Shown here piece by piece: positions 34,342 to 46,629 of a stretch of 64,000 nt of DNA. Origin of the DNA: Coleophoma eucalyptorum (Eukaryota > Ascomycota > Leotiomycetes > Helotiales > Dermateaceae); contig JALRME010000037.1 in NCBI GenBank assembly GCA_026120035.1, positions 186,001-250,000 of the forward strand. Direction: 5' to 3'. Position 1 is the stretch's first letter; each line of letters starts with the position of its first letter. The translations under genes and the position numbers were made by a program. Under the pieces are notes generated by a model. The model did not search any database. It was not told where the DNA came from and was given only the letters and a program-made list of their open reading frames with translations.

Positions 34342-36849
34342 ATGGCTTCTGATGCCCCCCATACCAACTCAGAGGAAGGCAATCCAACAACTACTGGAGA
34401 TGCCCCGCCATCGTATAATGCTGCGACTGGTACCCTTGATCTACGCCAGGGTGGTCTTAGCTCCCAAACCCAGGTTAGAGGTCTGCTCCCCCTTTCTCCC
34501 TTCATGTGACTTGAACTCACCAAGGCACAAGATGACGGGCGTGTCGACATACGTATAAACGAGACCGATACTCAGCTTGCACAGCAAATTGAGCAGATTC
34601 AGTTGGCCGCTCAACGAGAAGAGCAAGAATCCCCTTCACCGGAATACACGTCTTCAGATGTCGATAGTAGGCCGACTGAAGCCCCACCGTCTCTCAATAT
34701 CGTTATTCAAGTCGTCGGTTCTCGAGGAGATGTTCAGCCATTCGTGGCACTTGGCCAGGAGCTGAAGAAGAACTACGGCCACCGTGTCCGCCTAGCTACC
34801 CATGGGACGTTTAAGAAGTTTGTTGAGGAAAATGGTCTCGAATTCTTCGAAATCGGGGGCGACCCGGCCGAGTTAATGGCCTTCATGGTCAAGAATCCAG
34901 GCCTCATCCCCGGAATGAAGTCGCTAAAAGACGGCGAGGTGGGCCGTAGACGCAAAGGCATAGCAGAGATTCTCCAGGGCTGCTGGAGATCTTGTGCTGA
35001 TATTGATGAAGCTAAGGATGATGACGAGGCTAAAGAAGATGACGATAGTTCGCCGAAACGCAGACCATTTATTGCAAATGCAATCATCGCGAACCCGCCG
35101 AGTTTCGCACATATCCATTGTGCACAGAAGCTGGGGATTCCATTGCACTTAATGTTCACGTGAGTTTCGAGTTTATTCCTCATTTTAGCAATAGCTATAC
35201 TAATCAGAATCATTTTCTAGTATGCCCTGGTCATCAACTCATGATTTTCCGCATCCTATTGCAAACATCAAATCATCTACTGCTAGCGGAAGCATGACCA
35301 ATGAATTGAGCTATACGGTTGTAGATATGATGACATGGCAAGGCTTAGGTGATATCATCAACAAATTCAGAGAAGATACTCTAGACTTTCCGCCACTCAC
35401 TCAAGCCGCAGCGACCACTATGCTTCACCGACTTCAAATACCCTATACGTACTGTTGGTGAGATATTCTTCCCTCGGCTCTAACCCAAAGCGGGATTTCA
35501 GGTTTATAAAATGTCAAAGTTCTAGGCTAATATCTATCCAAAGGTCTCCAGCCCTGATTCCCAAGCCCAAAGACTGGGGCCCCCACATATCAATTTCAGG
35601 ATTCTACTTCCTCTCTCTCGCATCTGCCTACCAACCTGAACCTGATCTTGCGGATTTCTTGGCCTCTGGAGATCCACCTGTTTACATCGGCTTTGGGTCG
35701 ATTGTTGTTGACAACCCGAACGCCATGACTCAACTGATCTTCGAAGCCATCAAAAATACCGGACGAAGAGCCTTGGTTTCTAAGGGTTGGGGCGGCTTGG
35801 GCGGTGATGAGCTAATTAAACCTGACGGGGTTTTCATGCTTGGCAACTGTCCCCATGACTGGCTCTTCCAGCATGTTTCTTGCGTTGTTCATCACGGTGG
35901 AGCAGGAACCACAGCAGCTGGCGTTGCCCTCGGCCGCCCAACGGTTATTGTTCCCTTCTTTGGGGACCAGCCATTCTGGGGCGACATGATCGCGCGTGCT
36001 GGTGCGGGACCTTCACCCATCCCTTACAAGGAGCTCACGGCCGCAAAGCTTGCAGATGCAATTCTCGAGGCGCTGGAACCCAAAACCCTAGAGCGGGCAA
36101 AGGAGCTCGGAGAGCGTATCCGCGAGGAAAAGGGGTGTGAAGCTGGCGCAGCTAGCTTTCATCGGCAGATGAACGTTGCTCGATTGCGGTGTCAAATGGC
36201 GCCAAGTCGAGCGGCTGTCTGGCAGGTTAATCTCAACGGATCAAAGACAGAAGATATTAGACTTAGTGCCTTTGCAGCGACTGTGTTAGGGAATGAAGGC
36301 CTTATTGATGTCAACCGGTTGACACTATATCGGCCGTATGAGTACCCAGTTGACGAGCACTTCATGGTCTCTAATTTGAGCGGACCCAATCCCGTCCTTG
36401 GAACATTAGGTTCTTTTGCCTCTGGCGTTATACACTGGCCGATAAATGTTGGCAAAGCATATGCGGGTGTGGTCTATGAGCCGTATAAAAGCGTGAAGGC
36501 AGATGGCTGGCGTGGCTTTGGCAAAGGCCTGGGTAAAGGTTTCGGCCATCTCTTCTTTCCTCGAAAGGGCCTGCTGGTTATACACGGCAAGTCGTATGGA
36601 TTACGTGCTGTATACAGAGCGATCAAAAAACGAATGGGTGCAGGTGTTTTAAGTTTTATCCTCGCGGCGCACTTTGCACAGGGATTCGAAGAGGCAAAGG
36701 AGTCCACGGAGGAGGAACGTCAGGATGTGGTGAGGCGGTGGCATGAATTAGTGCCGGAGCTGATGCAGCAGCGAAGTAGAACTAGTACGGCAAGTTCAGC
36801 AACACAATTGAGCTTCATAAGTTCAACAAGCGGCTCCACAATAAGGTGA
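34342..36849 (+). CDS. Sterol-3-beta-glucosyltransferase-like UDP-glycosyltransferase (GT28/GT1)
   Basis: Transfers glucose from UDP-glucose to a sterol-like acceptor. Exons are 34342-34473, 34525-35159, 35221-35457 and 35544-36849; 769 aa. The N-terminal GT28 domain starts [40 protein letters not shown] crosses intron 3. The C-terminal donor-binding motif includes VVHHGGAGTTAAGVALGRPT and PFFGDQPFWGDMI. The first 110 residues are low-complexity and Gln/Ser/Pro-rich. It lacks the PH and GRAM domains of autophagy-type Atg26, so it belongs to the short fungal group. A further basic C-terminal domain of about 200 residues has no function that I know. Confidence 0.92.
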
Positions 36850-37864
36850 GAAGGACCCAAGCGCCTCTACTAGGCAGCTGAGCGGAACGAATACAAACAA
36901 CACTAGGAGTAGTTGTTGATAGATCTGGCCTACTATAAACTGCGCTCCCTTTTTTAGACTTTTGGAGATAATAGATTGTTTAGATCGTCTATTCAAGATG
37001 AATTCTTTGATTTAATTGCCTTTTGTTGAAGCTTTGTATATAAAAGAGTTTTCAACGCTAGTAAAAGTAGTAAATTATATATAGAAAGAAAGAGATTCGA
37101 GTAGGTCAAATCCTAAAGGTTAGATTCTGACGTTCTCTAAAGACTAGCGTGCTTCTTTCATTGCAAATAACCCCTTGGAGCTGTGAACAACGGCAATTAG
37201 TATGTAGACATAAAAACAAAGTAGCAGTAAGGTAAACAAGGCATACCTAGATTAGAAGACTATCGTGGTAGGAGTTATAAGGACAACTTAGTAAAGTACT
37301 AGAGTGATCTTGTCTTATAAACTTGTTGCATTAATCTTTGTACTTCTTCCCTCTACTTAAATAGTGTTATGACGTAGTTATAAGCGAATAGTAAACACAA
37401 ATGAGTAAGATACTTGAAAAGACACCAAAAATTGGGAATTTTATATCTTTCCATTTCCTTAAATAGCAGACTATATCTTCTAAAACTTGGTGTCTTTTCA
37501 AGTGTCAGACTCACTTGCATGTCAAACTCGCTTAAAACGTATGTTATGTCGATCAAGGCAAATTCGGAGTGGGCGAGCTTACATACCCCGCACAAAGACG
37601 GGTTGGGAATACGAATACATTGTTATTGGCCGTTGATCTATTTCCTCGCCCACGCTAAAACAGTTTGAGAATACGAACATGTTATTATTGGGCGTTGATT
37701 GACTTATTCGCCAGCTGAGAACCTTCAGAGACTAGTAACATACCACCACCCAGCATCATATTTCTTTATAAAAGGTTATTTCTTCAGCCGGCAACGACAT
37801 GTCATTGCACACACTAAAAAACCTTCCTAGATAGTCTCATCTCTCCATTGTTCATATTCTGGCC
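36850..37864. repeat. AT-rich intergenic region with 17-bp inverted repeat and 31-bp direct repeat
   Basis: 1 kb upstream of a flavin monooxygenase. A perfect 17-bp inverted repeat (ACTTGAAAAGACACCAA at 37412-37428; its complement at 37487-37503, 58-nt loop) could be a hairpin or a small foldback element. Closer to the gene, 37607-37637 and 37669-37699 are imperfect direct repeats starting GAATACGAA and ending GCGTTGAT or CCGTTGAT, spaced 62 bp. The 36900-37350 part is AT-rich with no readable gene. Confidence 0.6.
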
Positions 37865-39505
37865 ATGGGTGATAAAGTGGCAGTCATAGGAGCTGGAGCG
37901 CTAGGTCTTTCGGCGACCAAAACATTCATTGAAGATGGATTTACTGTTACTACCTACGAGTCCCGCGATTATATAGGCGGCTTATGGAAAGACTCTGACG
38001 ACTCATCTATTTCCGTCGATGCTACGACAATCTTCAACACCAGCAAGTTTCGTGCGGCCCTATCAGACTTCCCTTTTGCCGATACGGATGACAATTACCC
38101 TACAGCCGCGCAGCTACATGCTTGGCTGCAAAGGTATGCCCATAAATTTGATTTACTGAAGAGAATCAAACTGGGTATGAAGGTTCTATCCATCAAAAGA
38201 AAGGGTGATGAATGGGAATTAGTGGTTCAGAAGCATAGTACTGGTGATATTACGGTAGAGCATTTCGACAAGGTGTGCATAGCGGCCGGTTCATTTTACA
38301 CACCCCGATGGCCAACCCTGGCAGGTCTCGATCAATTCGCTGGAAAGGTCTTGCACTCAATTGATTATCATCAATCTGAAGAGTTCGAAGATCAGAATGT
38401 TTTACTGGTCGGCATGCATGCTACGGCCCAAGATACGACACACTCTTTGAGTAAGAGCGCGAAGCATGTCTACCTTTCACATAGAGGCGGTCTTCTTATG
38501 CTACCAAGATATGGCGAGGATGGTGCCACTTTTGACACTTCGGGGTCTTTGATGGTCACTCTTTTTATGGCCTGGATGGCTGTCCACCTGCCTAGAGTCT
38601 TGTACTGGATGATGGATATGGCTCTGCAAAAAATATCTGCAAAAGCATTTCCAGGCATTCCTAATGAGTGGAGACTAAGTCCACCGCCACCTCTAGCCAC
38701 CTCAACTCCTCTGATGGCCGACACCCTCTGGCCACATCTCCAATCCAAGTTTGCAGAGCCGGTTCCGCCTATTCGTCGCATCTTAGGGCCCCATTCAATC
38801 GAATTAGACGACGGCCGCATCTTGGAAGACGTCGACTCCATCATCTATTGCACTGGTTACGATTTCAATCTACCTGATGGCCTAATCCCGAAGGCATCTC
38901 CCACTGAAGATTTCCATCCTTACCCAGATGGCTCTTTGGGACAGCCTCCTAATCTGTATCGGAATACATTCCCTCTGCATCGGGACCGATCTATTTGCAA
39001 CTCCCTCGCGTTTCTGGGCCAGGCTAGTATTATCTTCCCTGGCTTCGTCCAGTGGGAATTGTGTGCCATGGCGATTAGCCAGACCTGGAAGGGCACATCT
39101 TCATTACCATCATATGATGCCATGCTCAAATGGCGAGAGTGCCATCTTGCAGAACGACGCGCCGCTATTGCGAGATATAAGCCACGCGAAAACTCCACGT
39201 TTTACCCTACGTTGTTAAACATGGGAGATCATTTGCGGTGGGTAGATGAGACCGCTGGCGCCGGGATTTACCAGAATTTGAGTATGGCTTGGTTGAATTG
39301 GCGCGCTTGGAAACTGTGGTGGCAGGACAAAGAGCTTTATTACTTATGCACGAGAGGGCTATTTAGTCCTGCCATATGGCGACTTTTTGAAACTGGCAAG
39401 AGAAAGGCGATGCCAAGAGAGGAGTGTCGCGCGATGATTGTGAAGCAGAGCATGATGGCTGAACAGCTCAAGAACAAGGGAATAGGATCTAAAAAGATAC
39501 TGTAG
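37865..39505 (+). CDS. Flavin-containing monooxygenase (FMO-like)
   Basis: Single-exon 546-aa flavoprotein that would use NADPH and O2. The FAD motif VAVIGAGALGLS is at residues 5-16, followed by ESRDYIGGLW. The FMO-identifying element FAGKVLHSIDYH (FxGxxxHxxxY) is near 160. The usual NADPH motif GxGxSG is replaced by LLVGMHATAQD, so cofactor binding may differ. CTGYDF near 336 matches the family's ATG/CTGY motif. A hydrophobic stretch (SLMVTLFMAWMAVHLPRVLY) in the middle may attach to membrane. The start ATG has a good context (GGCCATGGG). No neighbour obviously shares its pathway. Confidence 0.9.
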   Translation: MGDKVAVIGAGALGLSATKTFIEDGFTVTTYESRDYIGGLWKDSDDSSISVDATTIFNTSKFRAALSDFPFADTDDNYPTAAQLHAWLQRYAHKFDLLKRIKLGMKVLSIKRKGDEWELVVQKHSTGDITVEHFDKVCIAAGSFYTPRWPTLAGLDQFAGKVLHSIDYHQSEEFEDQNVLLVGMHATAQDTTHSLSKSAKHVYLSHRGGLLMLPRYGEDGATFDTSGSLMVTLFMAWMAVHLPRVLYWMMDMALQKISAKAFPGIPNEWRLSPPPPLATSTPLMADTLWPHLQSKFAEPVPPIRRILGPHSIELDDGRILEDVDSIIYCTGYDFNLPDGLIPKASPTEDFHPYPDGSLGQPPNLYRNTFPLHRDRSICNSLAFLGQASIIFPGFVQWELCAMAISQTWKGTSSLPSYDAMLKWRECHLAERRAAIARYKPRENSTFYPTLLNMGDHLRWVDETAGAGIYQNLSMAWLNWRAWKLWWQDKELYYLCTRGLFSPAIWRLFETGKRKAMPREECRAMIVKQSMMAEQLKNKGIGSKKIL

Positions 39506-40556
39506 GGGAAATTTCCTGAATAACATAGACAGAAGCAGTATGAATTGTATTTGATAGTAATCAAACTCCAAGATTAGGATTGAAATGGTATATTTAACAT
39601 CTGGAGAGCCATACACATGTTTTCAACTTGCTCCCCGTGATAATTAGAATAGGTTGGCTCGACAATCATCCAGGGAACAAGTCTGGGTGAAAAAATGCAT
39701 CACACGATATGGAAGATATTGACCTCCAGTTTTGGATTATCTTTCCTGTGCCCCTTGATACATGGGTTCTGTGTCATGCTTACCTGATGACACTGGGAGG
39801 CAATAAACGCTTAATAGCGTCCATCTCTGACCGCAAATACAGGGTACAAAGTTGATTAGATCGGCATGGCACATACCCCGATTGCGGAGTTCAGAATGTA
39901 GTTCGCTAAAAGCCGAAGCCCACCCTTTGCGTGAGATGCTAAAAGTGGGAGCAGAAACTAGACTTAAAAGTAAAGGAAGTATGGACCACACTTAAAGGAC
40001 TTAATTGTGATTGGACAGGAGTATTCCGTTTGATAAACAAAATCCAGAATTGATCAACCGAGACAATCGTAACCATGATCTGGTTTCAATCAGTATAGTA
40101 GATTGGCGACGTTAACATTATACAGCAGTATGACTTACTTTACCATACTATGCTTTCGAATTTTGTAATCTATATAGTGTATACCATCACCAATTTCAAA
40201 GCAAGAACCACATATGAATGAGGAGGGGAAATAAGGCGAAGCTCCGCTATCCATGCTCAATATGAGAATCGAGCTTGCAGTAATCATCTTTTTATGCTCT
40301 GCCATTACAATCTTACGAACCAAGAAGACAACATATATTTAAGCTTCTGTAATTGTACTAAGCCTGTATATATTCAACTAGTCTTATCAGGTTCCACAAA
40401 TGATAGGAACAGTGGGGGTTATGCTGTAGGCAAGAGACGGATGTTTACTCTAACCCTTGGCATAAGAACGACATCTTTTTCCTTTGCAAAATACTCCTGC
40501 ATTTTCCATTATTAGCTCTTGTTTTGACAAGCTGCTAGGTGTTTTAATTTACAACG
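39506..40556. other. Intergenic region with a possible secreted-protein exon on the minus strand
   Basis: 1 kb upstream of the secreted hydrolase. On the minus strand, 39991-39780 reads a hydrophobic lead (WSILPLLLSLVSAPTFS) followed by a Cys-bearing stretch (CHADLINFVPCICGQRW) up to a good donor (GTAAGC). The lead begins at GTG rather than ATG, so a 5' exon would be needed. This could be a small secreted protein or chance. The rest shows nothing. Confidence 0.25.
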
Positions 40557-42612
40557 ATGGTCGACAGTAAGCTTGTATGCTGCCATGGCATACTCTTGAA
40601 GTGGATTATAGCACTACTAGCAATGGCAAGTTTGGCTGCGTCTTTCAATACAAGTCAGCAATTAAATCTTACTGAAGTATGATTCTACTCTCTGAAATTC
40701 GTGGCGGTATATACTAACAAGTCATGTGTCGCAGATCGCCCCAACACCTAGCCTCATCTGGTATCCGTGCTATTCCAACTTTTCGTGTGCCAAACTTGAT
40801 GTATATATACCTTCTTACTGCTTATATTATATATTCACAGTATTTTTAGGCTCCTCTTGAGTATACGAGGCCTTCCGGCCCCAGAATTTCAATACCACTC
40901 ATAAAGCTTGCGGCGAAAAACACAACCAAATACCGGGGAATGGTTTTGACCAATCCGGGTGGCCCTGGAAGCTCCGGAATCAATCAAATTGCACAATCTG
41001 GTGAACTGTTTCAATCCGTTATTGGTACAAATTATGATATAATTTCCTTCGATCCTCGAGGAGTTGGTTTTGCGACACCCATGTTGAATTGCTCGATACC
41101 GACTACTGTATCAAAAAAAAGGAGATCTATACAAGTTGAAGGTCCACACCTCAACAATTCGATATATGAAGACTATTTTGCCGAATATACTGAGCTAGGC
41201 ACCATTTGTAAATCTGAAGCTGGCGGCCACGGAGATATTGGTCCGCATATGACTACAGCGGACAATATTCGAGACATGGTTACCATTGTCGACGCATTTG
41301 CACAAACTAACGACGGCCGCAAGGCTGTAAATGCGTCTTTGCTCAACTTTTGGGGCTTTAGTTACGGCTCTTATCTAGGGGAGACCTTTGCGTCCATGTT
41401 TCCAGAACGAGTTGGTCGATTTGTTCTAGATGGAGTGATCGATCCAGAAGATTACACCTCAGGACTAACTCTTAAAAATATACTGCACATGGATGATGTG
41501 TTTGCACTCTTTTTCGTGTATTGCAACCTTGCCGGCCCCGAAGCGTGTCCATACTATACCGGGAGTACAGCTATGGATATTTATGAACGCTTTGAAGCTT
41601 CCTTTTGGAAACTCAATCCCCAGAATGCTATCGCTCAAGGTTGGAAGAATGCCAGTTTGATACAGGACACATTGATGACTATTAAGACCGATATATGGCA
41701 ATTTAACTATTCACCAATCGGTTCCTTCCCTTATACTTCAACTTTAGGGCTTGGGCTAGAGGAAATAGCGCAAAATCTTACAGAGGAAACAGTTGCAGAA
41801 GTTGTAGCTGGGATAGCAGCACAACAGGCAGAAACTACTACTATTACTATTGAAGATTTCTCGCAGCCGGCACTCAGCACAGCAATATGGTGTGGCGATG
41901 TAGGTGGTGCCTTGTATAACTCAACACTGGCACAACTAGAGCCATGGCTACAGACACTACAGAATCAGAGTGTCGTTGTTGGAGAACTCTGGAGCTTCGT
42001 TGGAATTGGTTGTGCAACATGGCCGATTCTAGGAAAAAGCAGGTATCTAGGTAAGCTCACATAATACAGCCTTTAAGCCACCTCTTTCTTTCTTACAATA
42101 TAGCAGGTAAATTTGGTGGAGAGACTGAAAATCCAATTCTATTTGTCAGCAATACCTTCGATCCAGTAACTCCAATTGAAAAGTAGGACCGTGTCTTTTC
42201 CTTGATGATTCAAGTTGCTAACAAAAGTCACAGCTCTCGGAAAATGATTAAACATTTCAAAAACGCACAATTACTTGCTACAGATGGCATAGGTGTAGGT
42301 GTAGTCCAAATATCATCAGACTCTATATTCTCTTTCATCTTCAATCATACCATTTATATCGCCTATTCTCACGGTAGCCGAATAATGACTAATTTGATCT
42401 TTTTATAGCATACAAGTCAGGCTTCTAACAACTCTTGTGCTTATGCGAAGATTGGAGCTTATTTCCAAAATGGTACGTTACCAGGGAAGAGTAACTTTTG
42501 CGAGTTAGAAGCAGGCCCATTTGGGATTACTATCCCTGGGGGTCTAGAAAGGATTCAGGGCAGTAATAGTTTACAGTCTATAAAGGAAAGGATAAGAAAG
42601 CTGAAAAGGTAA
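40557..42612 (+). CDS. Secreted alpha/beta hydrolase, tripeptidyl-aminopeptidase-like (S33/TAP)
   Basis: Exported serine hydrolase resembling Streptomyces SlpD/tripeptidyl aminopeptidase. Exons are 40557-40676, 40735-40800, 40850-42050, then three short exons starting near 42106, 42232 and 42410; the frame closes at TAA 42612. The N-terminus has a hydrophobic segment (LLKWIIALLAMASLAASF) as signal peptide or anchor. NPGGPGSSG is the oxyanion region, FDPRGVGFATP follows, and the nucleophile elbow is GFSYGSYLG. The acid is in NTFDPVTPIEK and the His in GIGHTSQAS, both in the C-terminal TAP-like part. Several N-glycosylation sequons are present. Likely role: extracellular peptide or ester hydrolysis. 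Confidence 0.88.
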
Positions 42613-44068
42613 TGGAATAACTACATGTTATTATAAAGTGGTATCCTAGCTGTGAATGGAGTGTACAAGATTTACGGTGCACAACACACATCTTAGGGAC
42701 CTTATATATCGCAAGGCTGCTATCATGAACGTCCCCGAATCTATTGCTGCAGTCAGCTTAGTATTCCCTTTAGAAAAAACCAGGCAAGACGAAGTGAGAA
42801 GTTTTAGAAATAGCTTTTCTTTTAAGGTTATAGGCAGCGTTGATGAATATTGTATCTTGAGCATAGAGTACTGCCTCTCGCACTTCCAGACCTTGGATTC
42901 TAGATGGTTTTCGCCTCGCCTGGTCTACAAGGGCCGGTTAGCACAAGCATGTAAGCCAGCATCATGGGGAAAAAAATATCCTAGTTTGTGCTAATAATTG
43001 TTCGAAGATCACCATTGACAAGGACGATGAATCTTGTATCAAAGCTAGTTATCATTTGGCAGGTTGTGGACCCGAAACACACCTATTAAGTGATAGTTAA
43101 GTATGGATCGCAGCATACCGGGTTGGATGTGCCCAGCGATGACATAAAGGCAGTCACGTGTGTGTTCCTTTCCTCCTCCGCATTGGTTGAGTTAAAGCCA
43201 ATTAAATTAATACGGGGCGAAGTTCCATTATCGGCTGACCCGGATCTGCACTTTCCGGTTGGCTTCCAGCATCGACCCATATTCTCTGTCTCTGGACCCG
43301 AGTAGCTGCCGCTTTTATCTGAGTCGAGAGGGAGCATTCGCGAGTAGAGCCTAATATGCCTGAACCAAGCCTGAGTAACCCCAGAGTCAGCCTGCGCTCA
43401 CCGGAATGTGATCCGTTTTTGCCCCCTGTGCGACTCCGAGTATAATTCCCTTCGTCCTGGCCCCTTACAAGGCTCTTACCAGAGCTACAAGTACTTGGAC
43501 AGATCTCATTAAAGTACACGTGAACATTAATTCAGCCTCACGACTTAGCAAACATTCACCAACTCAAATCATTCGAATAGAAAACCTCCATTTACTAAGC
43601 AATTACTCATCTCTGTTATTCTAAGAGCTTACAATAAAACATACATAACTACTTTCTTACGAGTATTTCTATAGGGCTGTTAAGGAAAGCACAAACGGTT
43701 TTCTACAAGTATTTGAGACCTATACTGCTCTTATTCTACGAAGTAAAAGTAATATCTTACTAGCAACATTTTGAAGGTATCTAGAATTTTCACCAAAAGA
43801 GATTTGGAAATCGTATTGTACTTAAGAAACCATTGTAAAAGTTCATAGAGGCTTATCGCAGAATGTTATTTCGAACACTGAGTTACTGGCTTAGGTAAAA
43901 AATGAAACTATCTCCTGTTTTGGGTAAGAGAACGTTACACCCATGTACTGTACGGCGTTCCGTGCATTGAGGTAAAACAATGCAATTATAACAATGCTTT
44001 ATATTGCATGCTCAGATACTCTAGTGGCATACCATCACATTAGACCTGACCTTTCATAACCATGGATT
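42613..44068. other. Convergent intergenic region
   Basis: 1.46 kb between the 3' ends of the hydrolase (+) and the unrecognised gene (-). The part near 43090-43520 is richer in GC and has overlapping open frames on both strands, but none looks like a protein; it may be decayed sequence. The 43550-44000 part is very AT-rich. No gene seen. Confidence 0.5.
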
Positions 44069-45488
44069 TTAAGCATCTCGTCCATTGGCATAAAAGGCTC
44101 GGTTGTCATTGGTATCCGCAATGTCCTGAACTCTCTGCCATAGCTTGTCTGCAAAAAACTCATCATCATCTCGATTAGACCCTTGAGAGAACTTGCCACC
44201 ACCGAAGCCGCCTTCTTGAATTCGCTTCTTTGTCAAGGGTGGGCAGCCATTGGGGCTAGAACCATTGGGGCTGTGAAGATGGTTAACGAATTTGCACACA
44301 TATGGAGTATAAATGACATTTAAAAAGGATTCATCTGAACATACTCCATCATTCGTTGATACGAATTTGCCAACCTTCCGAATTCCTCAGGATCAAGGTT
44401 AGATTTGATGTGTGAACGTCTTCTTTCGAGTTCGGCATCTGTGGGATGCAGCGCTCGGCCCTGGCTGTCGCGAGCCAGTGCCGTGACGCACTCCATTGAT
44501 GGTGCCGAATATTGTGTCTGGGCTTGCTGAAATTGTGCTTTGAAAATCCTAAGCTTGTTGTTTACTATTTTACCACCCTGGAAGTTACGATATGCTTGAG
44601 GGACCCAGTGAGTATCACCAAAGACAAGCTTCGGTTGATCATGCTCTTATCAGTATCAACTCTCAACCATAGTCTTGATTTCTGAGAGATAAACTTACAT
44701 ATCCATCTCCAAGTTCATCAATAGCGCCTGGATAGCCGAAATTACGAGGAATACAGAACATTCTGTTATTTCCCAAGAGACGTTGCTCAGCCACTGTGTA
44801 TGCCCCTGCTCCACCAAGCGGTGTTGCAATTATGCCAAGACTACAGCCTATGTATGCTTTAGTATTTAGCCTGCTCACTCTTTTATCTTCTTCGTCTTGT
44901 TCGCGGCCGTTTCCTAGTTCGGCGTTATATGGCGGATTGACACAGAGTTGATCAATGTAGAACGGGGCATGGACCCACACCAACCAGCGCCATGCTTCAT
45001 GAGTGATTGCAGCGCCTGGAAACTTGGGTCTCCGGTTCCGGCTCCAATAGTCAACTTGATTTTTTCCGTCGAGTTTGGCTTGGAGCATTCGAGGATATGG
45101 AACCCTTGGATTTGGTGCAATCTTGTCATGGGCCATATCGTACTTATCAAAATAGGTGGTAGACCACACGTTGAATCCTTTTGGAGTTGCTCGTATATAG
45201 CATTGTTGACACAAACTCTTGGTATCAATGTAGTATATGTCTCTTAGAAGGTCATTATCGTGATTGGTGTCCTGGCTGAAGAAGCAGAGTCTTTCTGGAA
45301 TGGCTTGCGCTAGGCCGGGGCGGATCTTGTGTGTGAGGGCATTGAATGCCGCCTGGCCCAGTGAGCTGAGATTCAAGAAATTCTACGTAACCTTGAATAA
45401 AGTACTCCGACGAAATATCACGGAACCCAGTGTCTAGCGGCTTACCAGAGCGGTCTCGATAATAACCGTATTGTTTTGGGTCTGACAT
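44069..45488 (-). CDS. Conserved-looking hypothetical protein
   Basis: I do not recognise a family. Three introns fit: exon 1 from ATG 45488 (MSDPKQYGYYRDRSGKPLDT); a short intron at about 45406-45367 leading into SLGQAAFNALTHKIRPGLAQ; a third exon beginning HDQPKLVFGDTHWVPQAYRN; and a last exon PNGSSPNGCPPLTKKRIQEG ending NGRDA. All frames close. There is no signal peptide or clear TM, although SLGIIATPLGGAGAYT is mildly hydrophobic. The protein is rich in Tyr, Trp and Arg with motifs such as AWRWLVWVHAPFYIDQL and LLGNNRMFCIPRNFGY. It appears to be a soluble cytosolic or nuclear protein. The first junction (40-nt intron) is the weakest. Confidence 0.7.
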
Positions 45489-46629
45489 GATAAAGTATTT
45501 CCCTAGAGGAGGGCGCGGAATATGTTGGTCGTTATTTGAAGCTGTATTATTTCGAGTTGTCTAACTGAATGAGTAAGTTTTATATATGTTTGTGCATTTA
45601 AATCCACAGAATGAGGCTCAAATGTAATGCACTAGCGGTGTAGTTCGAGAGCTTCGTGCCTGTACCTCGTTCCTTGGCTGCAGGACAATGTTACAACAAG
45701 ACCCACTCCTTGTCAGCGATAAATGGGGAATTTAGGGGTCTAGGACTCGCTCCACCAGTTAAATCAAAAGTCAACTCGTCATCAAAAACCGCAGCAGCAC
45801 AGGTTTAGTGAGGCATTTTCACAGATGCGCTGCTGCTGGACGCGGACGAGAATTGATAGGTGCTACGCCAGACTTCAGCCTCACCACTTTATCCGGTCTC
45901 CGACTTTATTTTTCTTTCCCCAATCTGATAAAGTGTTTCCCCTTTCGCATGAAGCAATCTGTAATCAATTCATGTCTCAAACTTTAAACGGGCTGTCCTG
46001 ATTGTCCGCTCATCATGTTATTTTCGACTACCCCGCAATCCCTCAAGGAGTGGCAGCCATCAGCATCGATGCCATTGGTTTTGTAACTACTAGGTGTGAG
46101 TGTGCTCTGTTGGAATTTGACTACTCTCATGATGACATAGAATTCTGATGTGAAATCCCAACATTTCTACAGTAGTTTACCGCTTTCGATCGCAACGCTC
46201 ATACTTTTGTTTCCTATCGGCATGCCTGCCATACTATTTAAAGGGGAAATAGTAATACTATTCTTAAGGATACCTATGTTTAACCCAAGTATACCGTGAC
46301 GAACCACTAGGTATATTTCGGAAGGCGTTCAGTTTAGGATCCCTGGGGGTTTGGGCTCTTTGAACAATATCGTCACAACTTGTCAAAAATTTACATCATG
46401 CTCGAGCTGCTCTGGTTGCTCTGATGAGTTGCTTAGGTTGTTCTAGGGTGACCGAGCCAAGGGGTGAGCCGAGCCTGTAAGAGCAGCAAGCCTACTAGCC
46501 GAATCCAAACATAAGCAAAATGGACCGTTAAAGCCTCGGTTTTTCATGTATATAAAGTAATTGCTGCTCGTTTTATCGCCCTTCTTGGAGTTCCTGCGGA
46601 AGAATATTTGTGCTTTCAATAATCTAACT
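45489..46629. other. Divergent intergenic region
   Basis: 1.14 kb containing the promoters of the hypothetical gene (-) and the EBP-like isomerase (+). I see short GCAGCAG/CTGCTGC stretches near 45790-45840 and otherwise nothing beyond AT-rich sequence. Confidence 0.5.

Noticed and set aside
34040..34362. Minus-strand frames before the glycosyltransferase
   Set aside because: They overlap the likely promoter and 5' region and lack any motif.
42646..43519. Several 70-110 codon frames on both strands after the hydrolase
   Set aside because: Mutually overlapping, no motif, no splice support.
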